Shown here: one piece after another, positions 1 through 10,904 of the stretch | How the letters are laid out: the number at the start of each line of letters is the position of its first letter | Position numbering within the stretch: position 1 is the stretch's first letter | Assembly (NCBI RefSeq): GCF_004664715.2 | Contig: NC_051067.1 | Location: 69,892,982-69,956,981, forward strand | Reading direction: 5' to 3' | From: Peromyscus leucopus | Taxonomy: Eukaryota > Chordata > Mammalia > Rodentia > Cricetidae | Length of the DNA stretch: 64,000 nucleotides | The notes under the pieces: generated by a model | What the model was told of the DNA's origin: nothing | The model's database searches: none | Seen by the model: only the letters and a program-made list of their open reading frames with translations | Program-made: the position numbers and the translations under genes

Positions 1-237
1 ATCTGATAGGAATTTGGGTGAGGGTCCAGTGATGTTGGTGTACCAGAAGCCAGAGGCCTTGAACCAGACCAACAACTCATTACAATGAGCATTTGCAAGT
101 AAAGCTGTTTGGACAAAAGGGTCTACTGTGTGGCACACTTCACCTCCCAGTGCCACTAAGACAAGTGAGGAGGTGACAGAGAGGCAGGAAAGATGGAATA
201 GTAAAGTGTGTTCTGTTTTGTTTATTTTTTCCTCCCA
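1..237. other. Unique sequence, no gene seen
   Basis: No reading frame, SINE or LTR feature could be recognised here. The block leads into a purine-rich L1 3' end. Confidence 0.5.
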
Positions 238-355
238 GGGTTGGGGGAGGGGTACTGCAAGAGCAAACAGCAAATGTGGAGGGACTGGGAAATGATTGGG
301 ATTGGGGTACATGATGTTAACGTCCCAAAGAATCAATAAAAAGTATTTTAAAAAT
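238..355 (+). mobile_element. Truncated rodent L1 3' end
   Basis: A G-rich, purine-rich stretch is followed by AATCAATAAAAAG and an A/T-rich tail. This is the usual layout of the 3' UTR of rodent L1/Lx elements. No ORF2 remnant is visible, so only the extreme 3' end is present. Confidence 0.45.
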
Positions 356-2740
356 TAAACTTTAAGCTACTAATGTACAAATAGCATTCTAGGATTATAT
401 CTAGCTGATGATTCCAAACAGAACAGGGAGATATTCAAGTTTAATAAATGCCCTCTAAAGACTCTAAAGGATTCTGATGCCTCCATTTAGTTATTCAGCC
501 TTGAAAGTCTTGGCATATAATGAGTTCTTGCTATGTATTCTGTAATGAACAGATATACTGCAGCATTATTGAGTCTGCTCGTTTTCAAGCATCCTGTTTT
601 GTTTGTTATTTTTTTCTTGAAAACAGACGGCTGAAGGCGGTTATACAGATTGTTTGCTGGAACACTCATGAGCTGTAGCAGTGAGGCAATAAAGACAACA
701 GTAGCTGATGAGAGGGAAGAGGCCTCAGAGGAACCTCTGGGATTCATCAGGCAACCCTTGTGAGAGCTGGTAAAATGAGTGCAGTCCCTTCATCGAAAGA
801 GGAGTCAGGTCTAGGCAGTATGCCACAGCAACTATTCCACTTCTCAGCCCCCACTCGGCCTTGTGGAAGTGCAGAGAGAAGTTCAAGGTAAGGCACAGAC
901 AAGTGAGCTGCCCTGGCTGTAAATGGACTCAGCATCCTCCTTTACTCTCTCCCTTTCTTCTCCATAGCAGCTTCCAAGAGCATGAATCCCTCTGAGAATG
1001 CAGAAGGAGGCCTCAGAAGTGGCTTCTCTTAATCCCCAGGAAGCCCTAGAGAAGCCCCTTTGAGATGGTTTCTCCCTCATCAAACTAGATACCAGTCCTA
1101 CTACAACTCACTTTCCTCCTTAGCCGTGAGAAACTCACCTCTTCCTCCCCAGCATGACTCTATTCCTTTAAGGGAGCCCCACACCCCAGAAAACTACTTA
1201 CGTGCACATGTCACCTCTGAAAAGCATATTCTACAACAGGAGTGATATGACCTGAGAATCATGATCAAGGGTTCTTTCATTTTAAATGATTCCTCCCTGT
1301 AGAGACAATTCAGATTTTTTTCTCAGAGAAATCTCCACAGCGCACTTGCCTTCCTCTTTGAAGAACAATATAATTATAGCAAAGGACAGAGCACACCATG
1401 CAGATTAAAATCACAGGTTCTTGGGCTTTCTACAAAACTCAGTGCTAAATTGAGCAGCACTCAGATGCCCTTTAGTTCACCTTCCAATAGAAGCATTTTC
1501 AGAACTGGAAAGCTTTTCAATCAGGTATATACCTGGATGAACTCTTCTCTTTTCCCTTAACCACTTACCTTCCATGTCTTATGTTAAGTAGCTCATTAGA
1601 TTGCCTTCTTACCTGTTTATTTTCCTCAGAAATTACTTCTCTTGGCTCTTTCACTGAGTGTCTTTGATATCTTTCTTTGAACAGAGAATAATACACTGGA
1701 GCCACTATTATGATATTTTAAAAGTGAAATGCTCCTGGCTCCTCAGACTAGCCCAAACATCACACCCATACTTCAAAGTCTCCTTCCACAAAATGAGGGC
1801 AACTTTTTATTCACAACATTTCTCTTTGATTCTTCCCTGACCATCTCCTTGCCTCTCTGAGTCTTCTTAGTAACCCAGTTAACCATTACACATACTCAAA
1901 TGCCTAAAAACAAATCTCAGCAAAATGTATGCTTTCTTGACACAGAAATGGAATAGTGCTTGCTCATTAGTTTTGCTCAACAACAAATATGGCTGCATGT
2001 CTGCTTATTTACCATGTTTCCTCAGCTAAAGCAGGTAGGCCAGGAAATTTTCGGCTACCACCTTCAAGAAAGGGGATTCAGGATAGCACTAGAAAATGGA
2101 GGCATCTTTATTGACACAGGCTACAGATAGTTTTTCTACAGTCACATACTGTGGTTTCTAAGTCACCTGACACAGGTTATCTCTTTCATCATATGTCAAA
2201 ACTAAAAGATGACGAGTAACTCATAAAACCATCCCTCCCCACTCCTGAGAAGCTGGCACATTTAGCAAGAACTATAGAGGGCGGCCATCTTGCCATAACA
2301 CAGCCATTTATGAGTAATGTAGTTCCCAACTGTCACTGTCTCCAGTTTTCTATGGAAGCTCTCATCACCGCCTCAACTCTCCACCCAAAAGGGAATCTGT
2401 CGTCCTTTTAGGATAACTTTAACAGAATCAATAATGCACGTCCTTTCCCTATTGCTTGGTGAAGCCCTTTAACAAGAATCATTCAACGAAGAACCATAGC
2501 AACAACTGCCTGCTGGCTCAGGACAAAACATCTTTCCAATTTTGCAGTCTCTTCCCCACTAGGGCTATGTGTGAGACAGAGACGATTATATTACCAACAA
2601 GAAGTTTATTACTTGGAGGTATGAGTTAGTCAGAAAATTCTCATATCCTACGTTCTGACCATAATCACTTCTCTAACAACAGAGATTGAGCATCGCTTTG
2701 GAGGGAAGAGTGTGAGCCTCATCTGTACGAGCTCACCTTC
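356..2740. other. Unique intergenic DNA
   Basis: About 2.4 kb without a recognised gene, SINE or LTR. The open frames here are short (at most 86 codons) and show no recognisable domain. Nothing else was seen. Confidence 0.5.
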
Positions 2741-3127
2741 TGTCTTAGTGACTTTCTCTGTTGCTGTGATGAAAGCAACTTACGGGGACAAGGGAGTTAT
2801 TTTGGATCACAGTTTAATGTTATAAGTTAAACTGTAAGTTGTAAGTTTAAGTTCCTCATTGTGGGGCAGTCACAGCATCAGGTGGAGGCAGCTGCTCACC
2901 TGTCACCTGGCATCCATAATCAAGAAGCAGAGAGAGATGGTTACATGTTCTTAGCTCACTTTATCTTTTTCCTGCAGATTCAGGATCCTAGCTCAGAGAA
3001 TGGTGCGACCCATGATGGACAAATCTTCCTACCTCGATTAACATAATAAAGACAACCTCCCAGACATGCCCAGAGTTCTATATGCTAGGAAATCTCATTA
3101 AGTTGATGACTGAGATTAACTATTACA
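2741..3127 (+). repeat. Rodent interspersed repeat (URR1-like)
   Basis: It begins with 'tctgttgctgtgatgaaag' and continues through a 'gatcacagttt' segment to a tail containing 'cctcgattaacataataaag' and 'gacatgcccagag'. I recognise this order as a common few-hundred-bp rodent repeat. Assignment to URR1 (a non-autonomous hAT-type DNA element) is from memory and uncertain. It is diverged and carries no ORF. Confidence 0.4.
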
Positions 3128-3192
3128 GTTTGGTTTTTAATGGAGACAATGATAAAGCGCTTTCTTAATTTCAAGAAATATCAGTTGAACGA

Positions 3193-3194
<2 letters not shown>

Positions 3195-3284
<90 letters not shown>
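3195..3284. repeat. Compound (AC)n-(GA)n microsatellite
   Basis: Twenty AC units (3195-3234) run almost directly into 24 GA units (3237-3284). A 60-residue frame across it on the minus strand (runs of Leu-Ser and Cys-Val) is only a translation of this microsatellite. Confidence 0.97.
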
Positions 3285-3287
<3 letters not shown>

Positions 3288-4417
3288 CCTTCTATATAAA
3301 TTCCCACTGTCATTTTCACATCTTTCTCAATGGTTTTCTTTTGATGTATTCATTAGCATCAACAGCTCATTAAAGCCACATAAGTGAGCATCTTCTGAGT
3401 TTCCTGTTGAAGTGGTTGCCAGTCCTAGATTATCTGGAAATATGAGGCCTCCTTTAAGGAAGAGAAATAGAGATCAGCACTTTCATCTGAAAAGCTCACT
3501 TTGCATGAACGCATTCACGAATTCAGTGCTTTGAATGGTGACATACTCTCTTGCTGGTGTGTTTTATACATCACAATTATTAAAAGATCAGTACTTCTTA
3601 TTTCCATCTATACTACTTTGTAGGAAATGGAATAGTAAAATATAAATTTCATCTTGTCTCCTACAAATGACAAATATAAGAATTTAACACATGAGGGAGC
3701 AAATTGGCAACCGCATCTGAAATCAAGACAGCAAATTAAAGAAAACTGTAGTGACCCAGCTGGAAAAACACCAGGTGTGAGACTAAAGGATCAGGGGTGA
3801 GTTTGTGTTGAATAAGGGGTGTTAGGCATTGATGATCAATCCTGGGCACTATGTCTTCATTTTACCAAAAAGAGTCTAAAAAATTAAATAATAAAAGTCA
3901 AAGCTACTAATACCACAGTACACAAAAACTGTACAGAAAAACCACGAATCTGAAATGTACAGCCTACAAAAGATAGTTCAGGAAAATTAACTTTTGGTAT
4001 ATAAAGTCTTAACTAGTCAATATAATGCTAAATACAGCTAGCAGTTCTTCAAAAAGCAAGAGTATTGGAGAGGGAGGGGTGATATGGTCAAAATACATGA
4101 TATACTTGAAGAAATCATGTTTTTGAAACCAGACACTATGTACAATGAATATGGAGAACAAAAGTCCTTTGAAAACTTTAATTATAACTGTAAAATAAAT
4201 AAAAATAAGTTTAAAACAGATGTCAAAAAAGTTTTCCCCACTCTTATTTTCATTTTCAAATCGTAGAAAATCAAGGACTTGTCAACACAATAGATTACCA
4301 TAAAAAGATAATAAGACTTAAACACTGGGTGAGGTTTCAAAAAGTAATTACTACAACCAGAGTCCTGAAGGAAGCAGAATTCAAGAGAAAATAAACATAA
4401 TGAACTGAATAGTCTCC

Positions 4418-4420
<3 letters not shown>
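3285..4420. other. Unique AT-rich intergenic DNA
   Basis: No gene, SINE or LTR was recognised. The open frames are short and of low complexity. Confidence 0.45.

Positions 4421-4455
<35 letters not shown>
4421..4455. repeat. (TA)n microsatellite
   Basis: About 17 TA units, ending about 11 bp before the LTR end at 4467. They may have blurred the target-site duplication of the neighbouring LTR element. Confidence 0.95.
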
Positions 4456-4464
<9 letters not shown>

Positions 4465-4466
4465 AC

Positions 4467-4698
4467 TGAAACCGTAACAGAGGCTTTTCTGTCCCATCCC
4501 CATGGCATTACTGGTTTGCTGACATCTTGCTCCCTGGGTGGCGGGCTGACTTCTCTCAGGCCCCACCCTTCTTCTCCTGTATATCCACTTGGATTTCTCA
4601 CTTGGCTCTATCCTGATTTGCCATAGGCCAGAGCAGCTTTATTATTAACCAATGGGAGCAACACATATTCACAGCACACAGAAAGACAACCCACATCA
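4467..4698 (-). repeat. 3' LTR of element 1 (internally deleted)
   Basis: It starts with TGATGTGGG (at 4698 on the minus strand), directly after a polypurine tract, and ends TTTCA at 4467. It aligns with 6952-7323 at both ends but is about 140 bp shorter, which points to an internal deletion. Confidence 0.7.
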
Positions 4699-4711
4699 TT
4701 TCCCCTTTCCT
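4699..4711 (-). other. Polypurine tract
   Basis: On the minus strand AGGAAAGGGGAAA abuts the LTR start TG. This is the expected position for the plus-strand primer of a retroelement. Confidence 0.65.
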
Positions 4712-5084
4712 GTCTAATCAAAAAAAAATGTTTTAATTTTAACATAATTAAATTACATATAATTAAACAGTTATTGAGCAAGAATTATACTTACAATAGT
4801 TAGTCAATTTGTATTTGGCAAAATAAAAGAAAATATTATATCATTCATAGTATCTTTGTGAGTTTAAAGTTTTACATTTAATTTATTTTTTATCATAACT
4901 GAAGAAAACTCTAACTATCTAATCTTCAACTCTATCAAAGACCCAGGAAGGATATAATATTACCCGAGTAAACAGAAAGTGCATTGCAAGCAACTTCCAA
5001 AATTCTAGAAATGGTTACCTGGACAGTTACCCAAAGTTCTGTTGTAACGTTGGGGCATCCATCTCAGCCTATAGGCCTAGAGTA

Positions 5085-5275
5085 TCTGGCAGACATTTTA
5101 GTGAAGCAGGAAATTTGAAGGACTGTCCCACCTATATTGGCAAAGTTCATCAGTCACTTTCCTCTGTGTCCTACAAAATGTCTGGCAGCTTCTTCTGTGA
5201 AGCAGGAACCTGAAAGACCATCGCACCTCATTTTTGGTAAAGTTTAGCAGTCATTTTCCTGTGAGTCCTGCATGT
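5085..5275 (-). repeat. Internal tandem duplication, unit about 96 bp
   Basis: Two diverged copies lie head to tail at 5085-5180 and 5181-5275. Each begins 'tctggcag' on the plus strand and carries 'gtgaagcagga', 'aaagtt' and 'cagtca' in the same order. A related block is present at about 28750-28900 in the plus-strand element, so the duplication belongs to the element family. Confidence 0.6.
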
Positions 5276-6931
5276 CCACTTTATACAGCATAGACTCAGG
5301 CAGTCAAGACAAAAGCATTTTTCTGCCCATATGGCTTATCTTGCAATAATGAAAGCAATCTCCTATGGAGTTTCTTCAATGCTTATCATCCTCTTTAAAG
5401 TAACTGATGCTGTCAGGAGCAGATGTGTCTCACTGTTGAGAAAAGTAAGTTTTTAAAACACTTTAAATGTCATATTCTGTAGGTCTTTGAAGTGTTTGAA
5501 GATTGCCTATCTATTTGAAATATATCTTTGAATATCTAGAAAACCTAATAAATACGGCTATAAGTTTGACTATTATAGATGACTAACAATTAACCTGTAT
5601 TTTAATCATACATTATATTTTTAAATGAGCTACATGAACATAAAACCTTTAACAGGAGTAATATATATACAGTATAACAAAATTGATTTTAAATTTTTAT
5701 CAATAAACTAATATCTACACCAATGTAAAATATCTTGAGATTATCAGTTGATTTTTGGATTAAAACAGATTCAATAGTGTACCCTTTTTTCCCATTATCA
5801 TAATCTACACTTTTCCCCATCATTTCTGTATCATATCCCCCCTTTCTTCTTTAGAAAGAGATTGATTATGACCAATAACAAATTATAACCAACTCCCACT
5901 TAAATTAAAACAAACATTTATAAATAATATTTGGGGAATTTGGGTGTAGTTTTATAGAGTATTTGCTATTGATTGGGGTGCTGATAATCTTATGGGGACC
6001 CTGAGAAAATTTAGAATTATGGTCATGTCCTGGCTGGGGTATCTTGTGCAGCTGGTTCATCTCAGCCAGCAGCCTTTAAGCTGTTTTGGGTGCAGAACTC
6101 AGAAGAGACTGTAACAGAGGTGTATTGAAATGTTGGACAATTTTTTTGTTTTATGTCTGCACAGGTAAAATATATGTCATGTTGTCTTGTAGTTATTTCA
6201 GGTTTATTTATCTATGCCTGTAGTCAGGATTTCAGGAGATCTTCCTCAATCAAATTTGGTCATTTTTAATTTTGATAGCCTCTTATTTCCTGTGGAAACA
6301 AATATATCACCTCTCCTCCAAAGTGGTATATTTTTTACTTAAATTTTGGAGTCAAGATATTTTTAAAACATGTAGGTTGGATTAATCCAGCAGCTTTTAT
6401 AATCAAATATCTCATAGCAGTCAAAAATTTTAAAGACAATATAATAATATATATAATCTAGACTTGTGTGCATTTTCCATCCTTATGTGACCCATTTCCT
6501 TTACATTATGTTATTTTCCTTTCTAAGGATTTTATATTATTATTATTATTAAATCTATATTTTAATTTAAGGCTACATATATTTTTTTCTCTTTTAAGCC
6601 TAAACATCATGATCCATTAAAGGCCATTCTGTCTGAATCTGTTTTTACTGTGATTCTTAACCCTTTGTCTATATGAGCAAAAGCCTTAACCCACCCTCAA
6701 GCATGCTGCCAGTGCTTGTGCAATTAGGCAGTGGCTGGGAGAAGCCTCTCTTTATCGGGCCCCTTGTGAGAGACTGCAGAGGCCCCCCATGTGGCTTGGC
6801 ACAGCATGGTTAGTGCCCAGCTCCATTTCACAGGCACTATGGCTGGCATGAGAGACGAGGAAGCCCAGCGTGACTCCATTTCTGTGCATTGGGACCTTTT
6901 TAAAGTTTTTTCGGGTTTTCTATAGATGTAC

Positions 6932-6950
6932 TGGTCCCACGTTGGGCACC
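6932..6950 (-). other. Primer-binding site, tRNA-Lys type
   Basis: Reading the minus strand, GGTGCCCAACGTGGGACC lies just inside the 5' LTR. It differs at a few positions from the PBS complementary to tRNA-Lys(1,2), which is used by many class II ERVs. This fixes the element's orientation and supports an ERVK-like origin. Confidence 0.65.
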
Positions 6951-6951
6951 G

Positions 6952-7323
6952 TTTGTAAACAGAAGCTTTTCTGTCCCACCCCATCCTGCAGCCACTTCTG
7001 AAATAATCACTCAGAAGTTTAACATTAATTACAAATTGCTTGGCCAAATGGCTCAGGCTTCTTATTAACTAGCTCTTACTGTTTAAATTAGCCCATTTCT
7101 ACTAATCTATGTACTGTCAGATGGCTGTGGTGTTACTGGTCTGCTGGCTTGCTCCTTGGGCAGCTAGCTGGCTTCTGTCCTGATTCTGACCTTCTTTTCC
7201 CTGTATCTCTGGTTGGATTTCCTACCTGGCTCTATCCTGCCTTACCATAAGCCAAAGCAGCTTTATTTATTAACCAATGGGAGCAACACATATTCACAGC
7301 ATACAGAAAGACAACCTACATCA
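6952..7323 (-). repeat. 5' LTR of element 1
   Basis: About 370 bp starting TGATGTAGG at 7323 on the minus strand and ending next to the PBS. It shares the motifs 'aaataatcactcagaagtt', 'ctagctctta' and 'caatgggagcaacacat' (plus strand) with LTRs at 4467, 10525, 29273, 29986 and 41222, defining one LTR superfamily in this window. Confidence 0.7.
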
Positions 7324-8539
7324 AAAAAACACGGCAGGGGACAAATTAGAAGGGTCCAAGCTATGATTCTTTATTTTTTTCTTCATAAACCTCTGAGGTA
7401 GAACCAAAGCTCAGAGCTATATATTTTTTAAGCATTTGAAAGGGTCAAATATTTTCCTAAGGAAAATCCAGTGACCTTGTTGCTTGCTTCAGATGGGTTA
7501 AGCTGATCCTGGTAACTTTTCAATGTTTATTTTTTTTATTAAGATATCTAAAAGGTTTCCAGAAAAACTCACTAAATGTATAGATCATTGCTATTAACCA
7601 AGGACAGGAAGAAAATGATTAGCCATTGAATTTATACCAGCCTCATTAAATTCCTGAGCATTGTCTTCCTCCTATAGGTTTAAATGTTTGGGGGAAAATG
7701 TTATTAAGCTAGATTTTATTTCCCACATGGAGGCAAACAAAAAAAAGGTTTCTTCCTTTTCAGTTTTGACATTGCTTGATTTAGATTCATTTTATTTTAA
7801 TTAAAATTAAATTTAATGGTCAGAGAGAAAGATATACAGATAGACTGATAATAAATCATATCTTCAGACTGTGAAGAAATGAATATTCATGTTAAACTTT
7901 GGTTCAGTTTTGAGGTTTATTTGAAAATGTTCATTACTAGTAAGTCTTAGAGGAGCAATGACATTTACTCATGAAATAGAGTAGGAAAAAAAAACAAGTA
8001 TTTTATAATTATGAAACTTGTTTTGACCTTGTAGTCTCTCCAAAAGGGCCTTGTTCCCTTACCCAGACTTTGCACTAGAACATTTCTTACCAATGAGCAG
8101 CACTAAGGGAGGCTCTCAGTACCCTACTGGTGAGTACTCCTTTCTTTCTCATTCTTTCTGACTTTCTCGGGCTGGATTCAAGATGTGTGGCCCCCCTTGC
8201 TTCTTATTATCCCAGACTCTGTCTCTCTTCAAGAACTAGGGCAGTAAAGCTCATGTGACCAAAGATCTAGATCATTTGAGGTACTATAAAATGATTGTGA
8301 TGACTTGGTGATGAGGAAATACACAAAATAAGGAAGTACAAAATGCAGTATGGTAGTATGGTAGATTATGATGCTGCCTAGGGAGAAAAATGAATCAGGA
8401 ATCAGGAGGCAAATTACATGCTAAGGGTAGCTGGGGAGATTGATTTTAGGGCAAGTTCAGAAATTATACTTTCACTAAAAAGAAAGTATCCTGGCAATGA
8501 AATTTAGTGATAGAATACTACCCTCAGGTTCTAGGCCCC
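7324..8539. other. Unique intergenic DNA
   Basis: It lies between ERV elements 1 and 2. No reading frame, SINE or LTR was recognised. The breakpoint of element 2 at about 8540 is a sharp transition from unique sequence to element-like sequence ('caatgtaaaacac'). Confidence 0.45.
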
Positions 8540-8664
8540 AGCAATGTAAAACACTTTTAAACAAGTTGCTGCTCTTTAAAAGTAGACTCATTAATCTACC
8601 CTTTCATCCTGTCATATCTATATCCTATCCCCCTTTTTTCTTTAGAAAGATATTGACTATAACC

Positions 8665-9239
8665 TGTAGCATGAATCTTAAAAGTTCTTATTAATAAAAT
8701 CAAACCCGAGCCGAGTTATTGGGGTCCATGCTGGTAGATCAGAGAGACAGGACAAGCCACAGCCGGATCCTCAGCTGGTTTTGTCTCCTCCGACTGGAAG
8801 CTTCTGTGTCCTCATCCCAATCGCTCTCAGCTGAACTGCTGCTGGAAAGCCTGAAGCTTAACCAGCCACATGCTTAACCAGCCAAATGCCTAACCAGTCA
8901 AATGCTTAACCAGCCAAAAGCCTAACCAGCCAAATGCCTAACCAGCCAAAACCTTCTAGTTTCTGGTTCTCACGCCTTATATATCTTTCTACTTTCTACC
9001 ACCACTCCCTGGGATTAAAGGCTGGCTTTCTGGGATTAAAGGCGTGTCACCATGCTTGGCTATTTCCAATGTGGCCTTGAACTCACAGAGATCCAGAGGG
9101 ATTTCTATCTCTGGAATGCTAGGATTAAAGGTGTGAGTGCCACCATTTTCTAGCCTTTGTATTTAGTGGCTGTCTGTTCTCTGACCCCAGATAAATTTAT
9201 TAGAGTACACAATATTTTGGCGAACACAATACCACCACA
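8665..9239 (-). mobile_element. Solo LTR copy B, with perfect 6-bp TSD
   Basis: It is flanked by ATAACC at 8659-8664 and 9240-9245, has TG...CA ends (TGTAGCATG / ACCACCACA), and interrupts element 2. A 6-bp duplication is typical of class II ERVs. The sense direction is taken as TGTGGTGG to TACA, since that direction has a central TATA-like box and an A-rich signal near the end. Two antisense B1-like segments (about 9008-9060 and 9066-9158) and a 16-bp minisatellite lie inside. Confidence 0.85.
8855..8950. repeat. 16-bp minisatellite, six units, within LTR copy B
   Basis: Six consecutive 16-bp units built on 'tgcttaaccagccaaa' lie at 8855-8950 without indels. LTR copy C carries a single related unit (about 21172-21187), so the array has expanded in this copy. 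Confidence 0.9.
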
Positions 9240-9583
9240 ATAACCAATAACAATTTGTAACCAACAACCTAAAGAAGGACAAACATCCATAATCCATTTT
9301 TGGGAAATATGGATGTTGTTTTCTAGGCTACTTCCTGCTGATAGGGGGTGCTGGTAGTCTTATGGGGATCCTGAGAAAATTCGAGATAATGTTCAAGTCC
9401 TGGGAAGACCAGCTATAGCCTTTGTTGATAGGTACCATCTATTAAGGTTCAGGAGGTCTGGCTTGATCAAATCTGATCCGTCTTAATCTGGAACAAATCT
9501 ATAACCTCTTGCTTCCTGTGGGGGGGGGGGGAAGAGCCTCCTTTCCAAAGCAACATATCCTTAGATCCAAATTTTGAAATCAA

Positions 9584-9584
9584 G

Positions 9585-9623
<39 letters not shown>

Positions 9624-9627
9624 TATG
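9584..9627. repeat. (TA)n microsatellite
   Basis: An AT dinucleotide run with one interrupting G, inside element 2. Confidence 0.95.
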
Positions 9628-9770
9628 CTTAATCTAGCAGCCTTTACAATCAAATGTCTTTCTGTAGTTAAAAATATCAAAGACAACACAATCCAAGTTC
9701 TCTGTGTAATATCCATCTTTATGTGGCTTATTTTTTTTTATTACTTTTACTTTCTCTTAAAGGCTATATT

Positions 9771-9950
9771 TTTTTTGTTTTGTTTTTTGTTTTTTGTTTT
9801 TTTGTTATTCAAGACAGGGTTTCTCTGTGTAGCTTTGCGCCTTTCCTGGGACTCACTTGGTAGCCCAGGCTGGCCTCGAATTCACAGAGATCCGCCTGGC
9901 TCTGCCTCCCGAGTGCAGGGGATTAAAGGCGTGCGCCACCACCGCCCGGC
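9771..9950 (-). mobile_element. B1 SINE, antisense, full length
   Basis: On the plus strand it starts with the T-rich tail complement and ends 'ccaccaccgcccggc', the complement of the B1 5' end. It is flanked by the imperfect duplication 'taaaggctatatt' (9758-9770) and 'taaaggctttatt' (9951-9963). An apparent 131-residue frame across the region is a SINE artefact. Confidence 0.93.
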
Positions 9951-10524
9951 TAAAGGCTTTATTTTTTAAAACTTTCTATTTCTTTATATAACTGCATATA
10001 CTCTTTTTCTCTCTCTTCCAAGCGTATTTTTACACACATTGTAAACTGTTTAGAGGTTTATTTCATCTGAATCTCTTCTAATGTGAATCTATTGCTTTAA
10101 ACTGCAGCATTACTAGGACAGAAATGGCAGCTTTGGCTGCTGGCCCCACCTATCTCAGCTTTTAAACATGGCAGTGATATATTTACCACCAGCTCTGGCT
10201 CTGACAGCCATGTATACCACCAACTCTCTGAAGCAGTGAGTCTATGCCTCCATCAAAGCAGCATGTAGCCCAGAAACCTCTTTTTTTTAAGTAGCAAAAG
10301 CTATATCCACCATGCAGCATAGTGTGCAGCTCAGAGACACCTCTGTGTAACATGGTGTAGGTCAAGCCCACATGCCCCAAACCCACCACAGAGTAGCTCA
10401 AGCCTGCATGTTGTGGCTTGCTGCCCACATGAGACATGCAGCAAGAACCTGTTTTTGGCTCTGTTTAGAATTGCTTATTGAATATTCTCAGGTTTTAGGT
10501 GGAAACTTGAGCCTTTGGGCTCCA

Positions 10525-10904
10525 GTGGTAGCTGAATTTTTTTCCAATACTACCCAGCCCCACGGAGCCTGCAGCTGCTTATAAAATAATCACTCAGAAG
10601 CTTATATTAATTAAAACTGCTTGGCCATTAGCTCGGACCTACCACTGACTAGCTCTTACGTTTAAACTCAGCCCATTTCTGTTAATCTATATGTCGCCAC
10701 ATTTTCCATGGCTTTACCTGTGTGCCATTACATGCTGCTCCCTGGACAGCATGCTGGCGTCTCCTGACTCAGTCTTCCACTTCCCATAATTCTCCTTGTC
10801 TGCTTATCCCACCTATACTTCCTGCCTGGATACTGGCCAATCACTGTTTTATTTATCAACCAATCAGAGCAACACATTCACAGCATACAGAACATCCCAC
10901 AGCA
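10525..10904 (-). repeat. LTR shared by element 2 (as 5' LTR) and the gag-pol remnant (as 3' LTR)
   Basis: It starts TGCTGTGGGATG at 10904 on the minus strand and ends with a CTACCA-type terminus at about 10525. It matches the LTRs at 29273, 29986 and 41222. Leader-like sequence with a weak PBS match lies on its left and pol-proximal sequence on its right, so two proviral pieces appear to be joined through one LTR. Confidence 0.6.

Larger units (their letters stand above)
4467..7323 (-). mobile_element. Non-autonomous ERVK-like LTR element 1, near full length
   Basis: On the minus strand the order is: 5' LTR (about 6952-7323), a primer-binding-site-like block (6932-6950), an AT-rich internal region without gag, pro, pol or env frames, a purine tract (4699-4711), then a 3' LTR (4467-4698). 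The total is about 2.86 kb. Both LTRs begin TGATGT and share most of their sequence; the 3' copy has an internal deletion. The absence of coding sequence together with intact cis signals fits an element mobilised in trans by a class II ERV. Its size and host resemble the mys elements of Peromyscus, but that link is an inference. No clear 6-bp TSD was found; the left flank is an AT microsatellite and the right flank is A-rich. Confidence 0.75.
8540..10904 (-). mobile_element. ERVK-like LTR element 2, 3'-truncated, with nested insertions
   Basis: Internal sequence at 8540-8664 and 9240-10520 matches element 1 (5720-6100) and, inverted, the plus-strand element at 28.2 kb. For example, a 'cctatcccccttttttcttt' block precedes a 'ggggtgctg' block. 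Toward its 5' end (right side) it meets the LTR at 10525-10904 through a PBS-like block. The 3' part and 3' LTR are missing beyond 8540. A solo LTR (8665-9239), a TA microsatellite and a B1 (9771-9950) lie inside it. No gag or pol frame was seen in this element. Confidence 0.6.

Noticed and set aside
3137..3319. 60-codon frame with Leu-Ser and Cys-Val runs
   Set aside because: Translation of the AC/GA microsatellite.
4182..4601. 139-codon minus-strand frame
   Set aside because: It crosses a TA microsatellite and the LTR end; the repeated Tyr-Ile run is the microsatellite.
6724..7047. 107-codon minus-strand frame in element 1
   Set aside because: It lies across the leader, PBS and LTR end, has no Gag-like features, and is probably chance.
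10183..10584. Frames of 70-84 codons on both strands left of the shared LTR
   Set aside because: They lie in leader-like sequence of element 2 and overlap the LTR; no similarity to Gag was seen.
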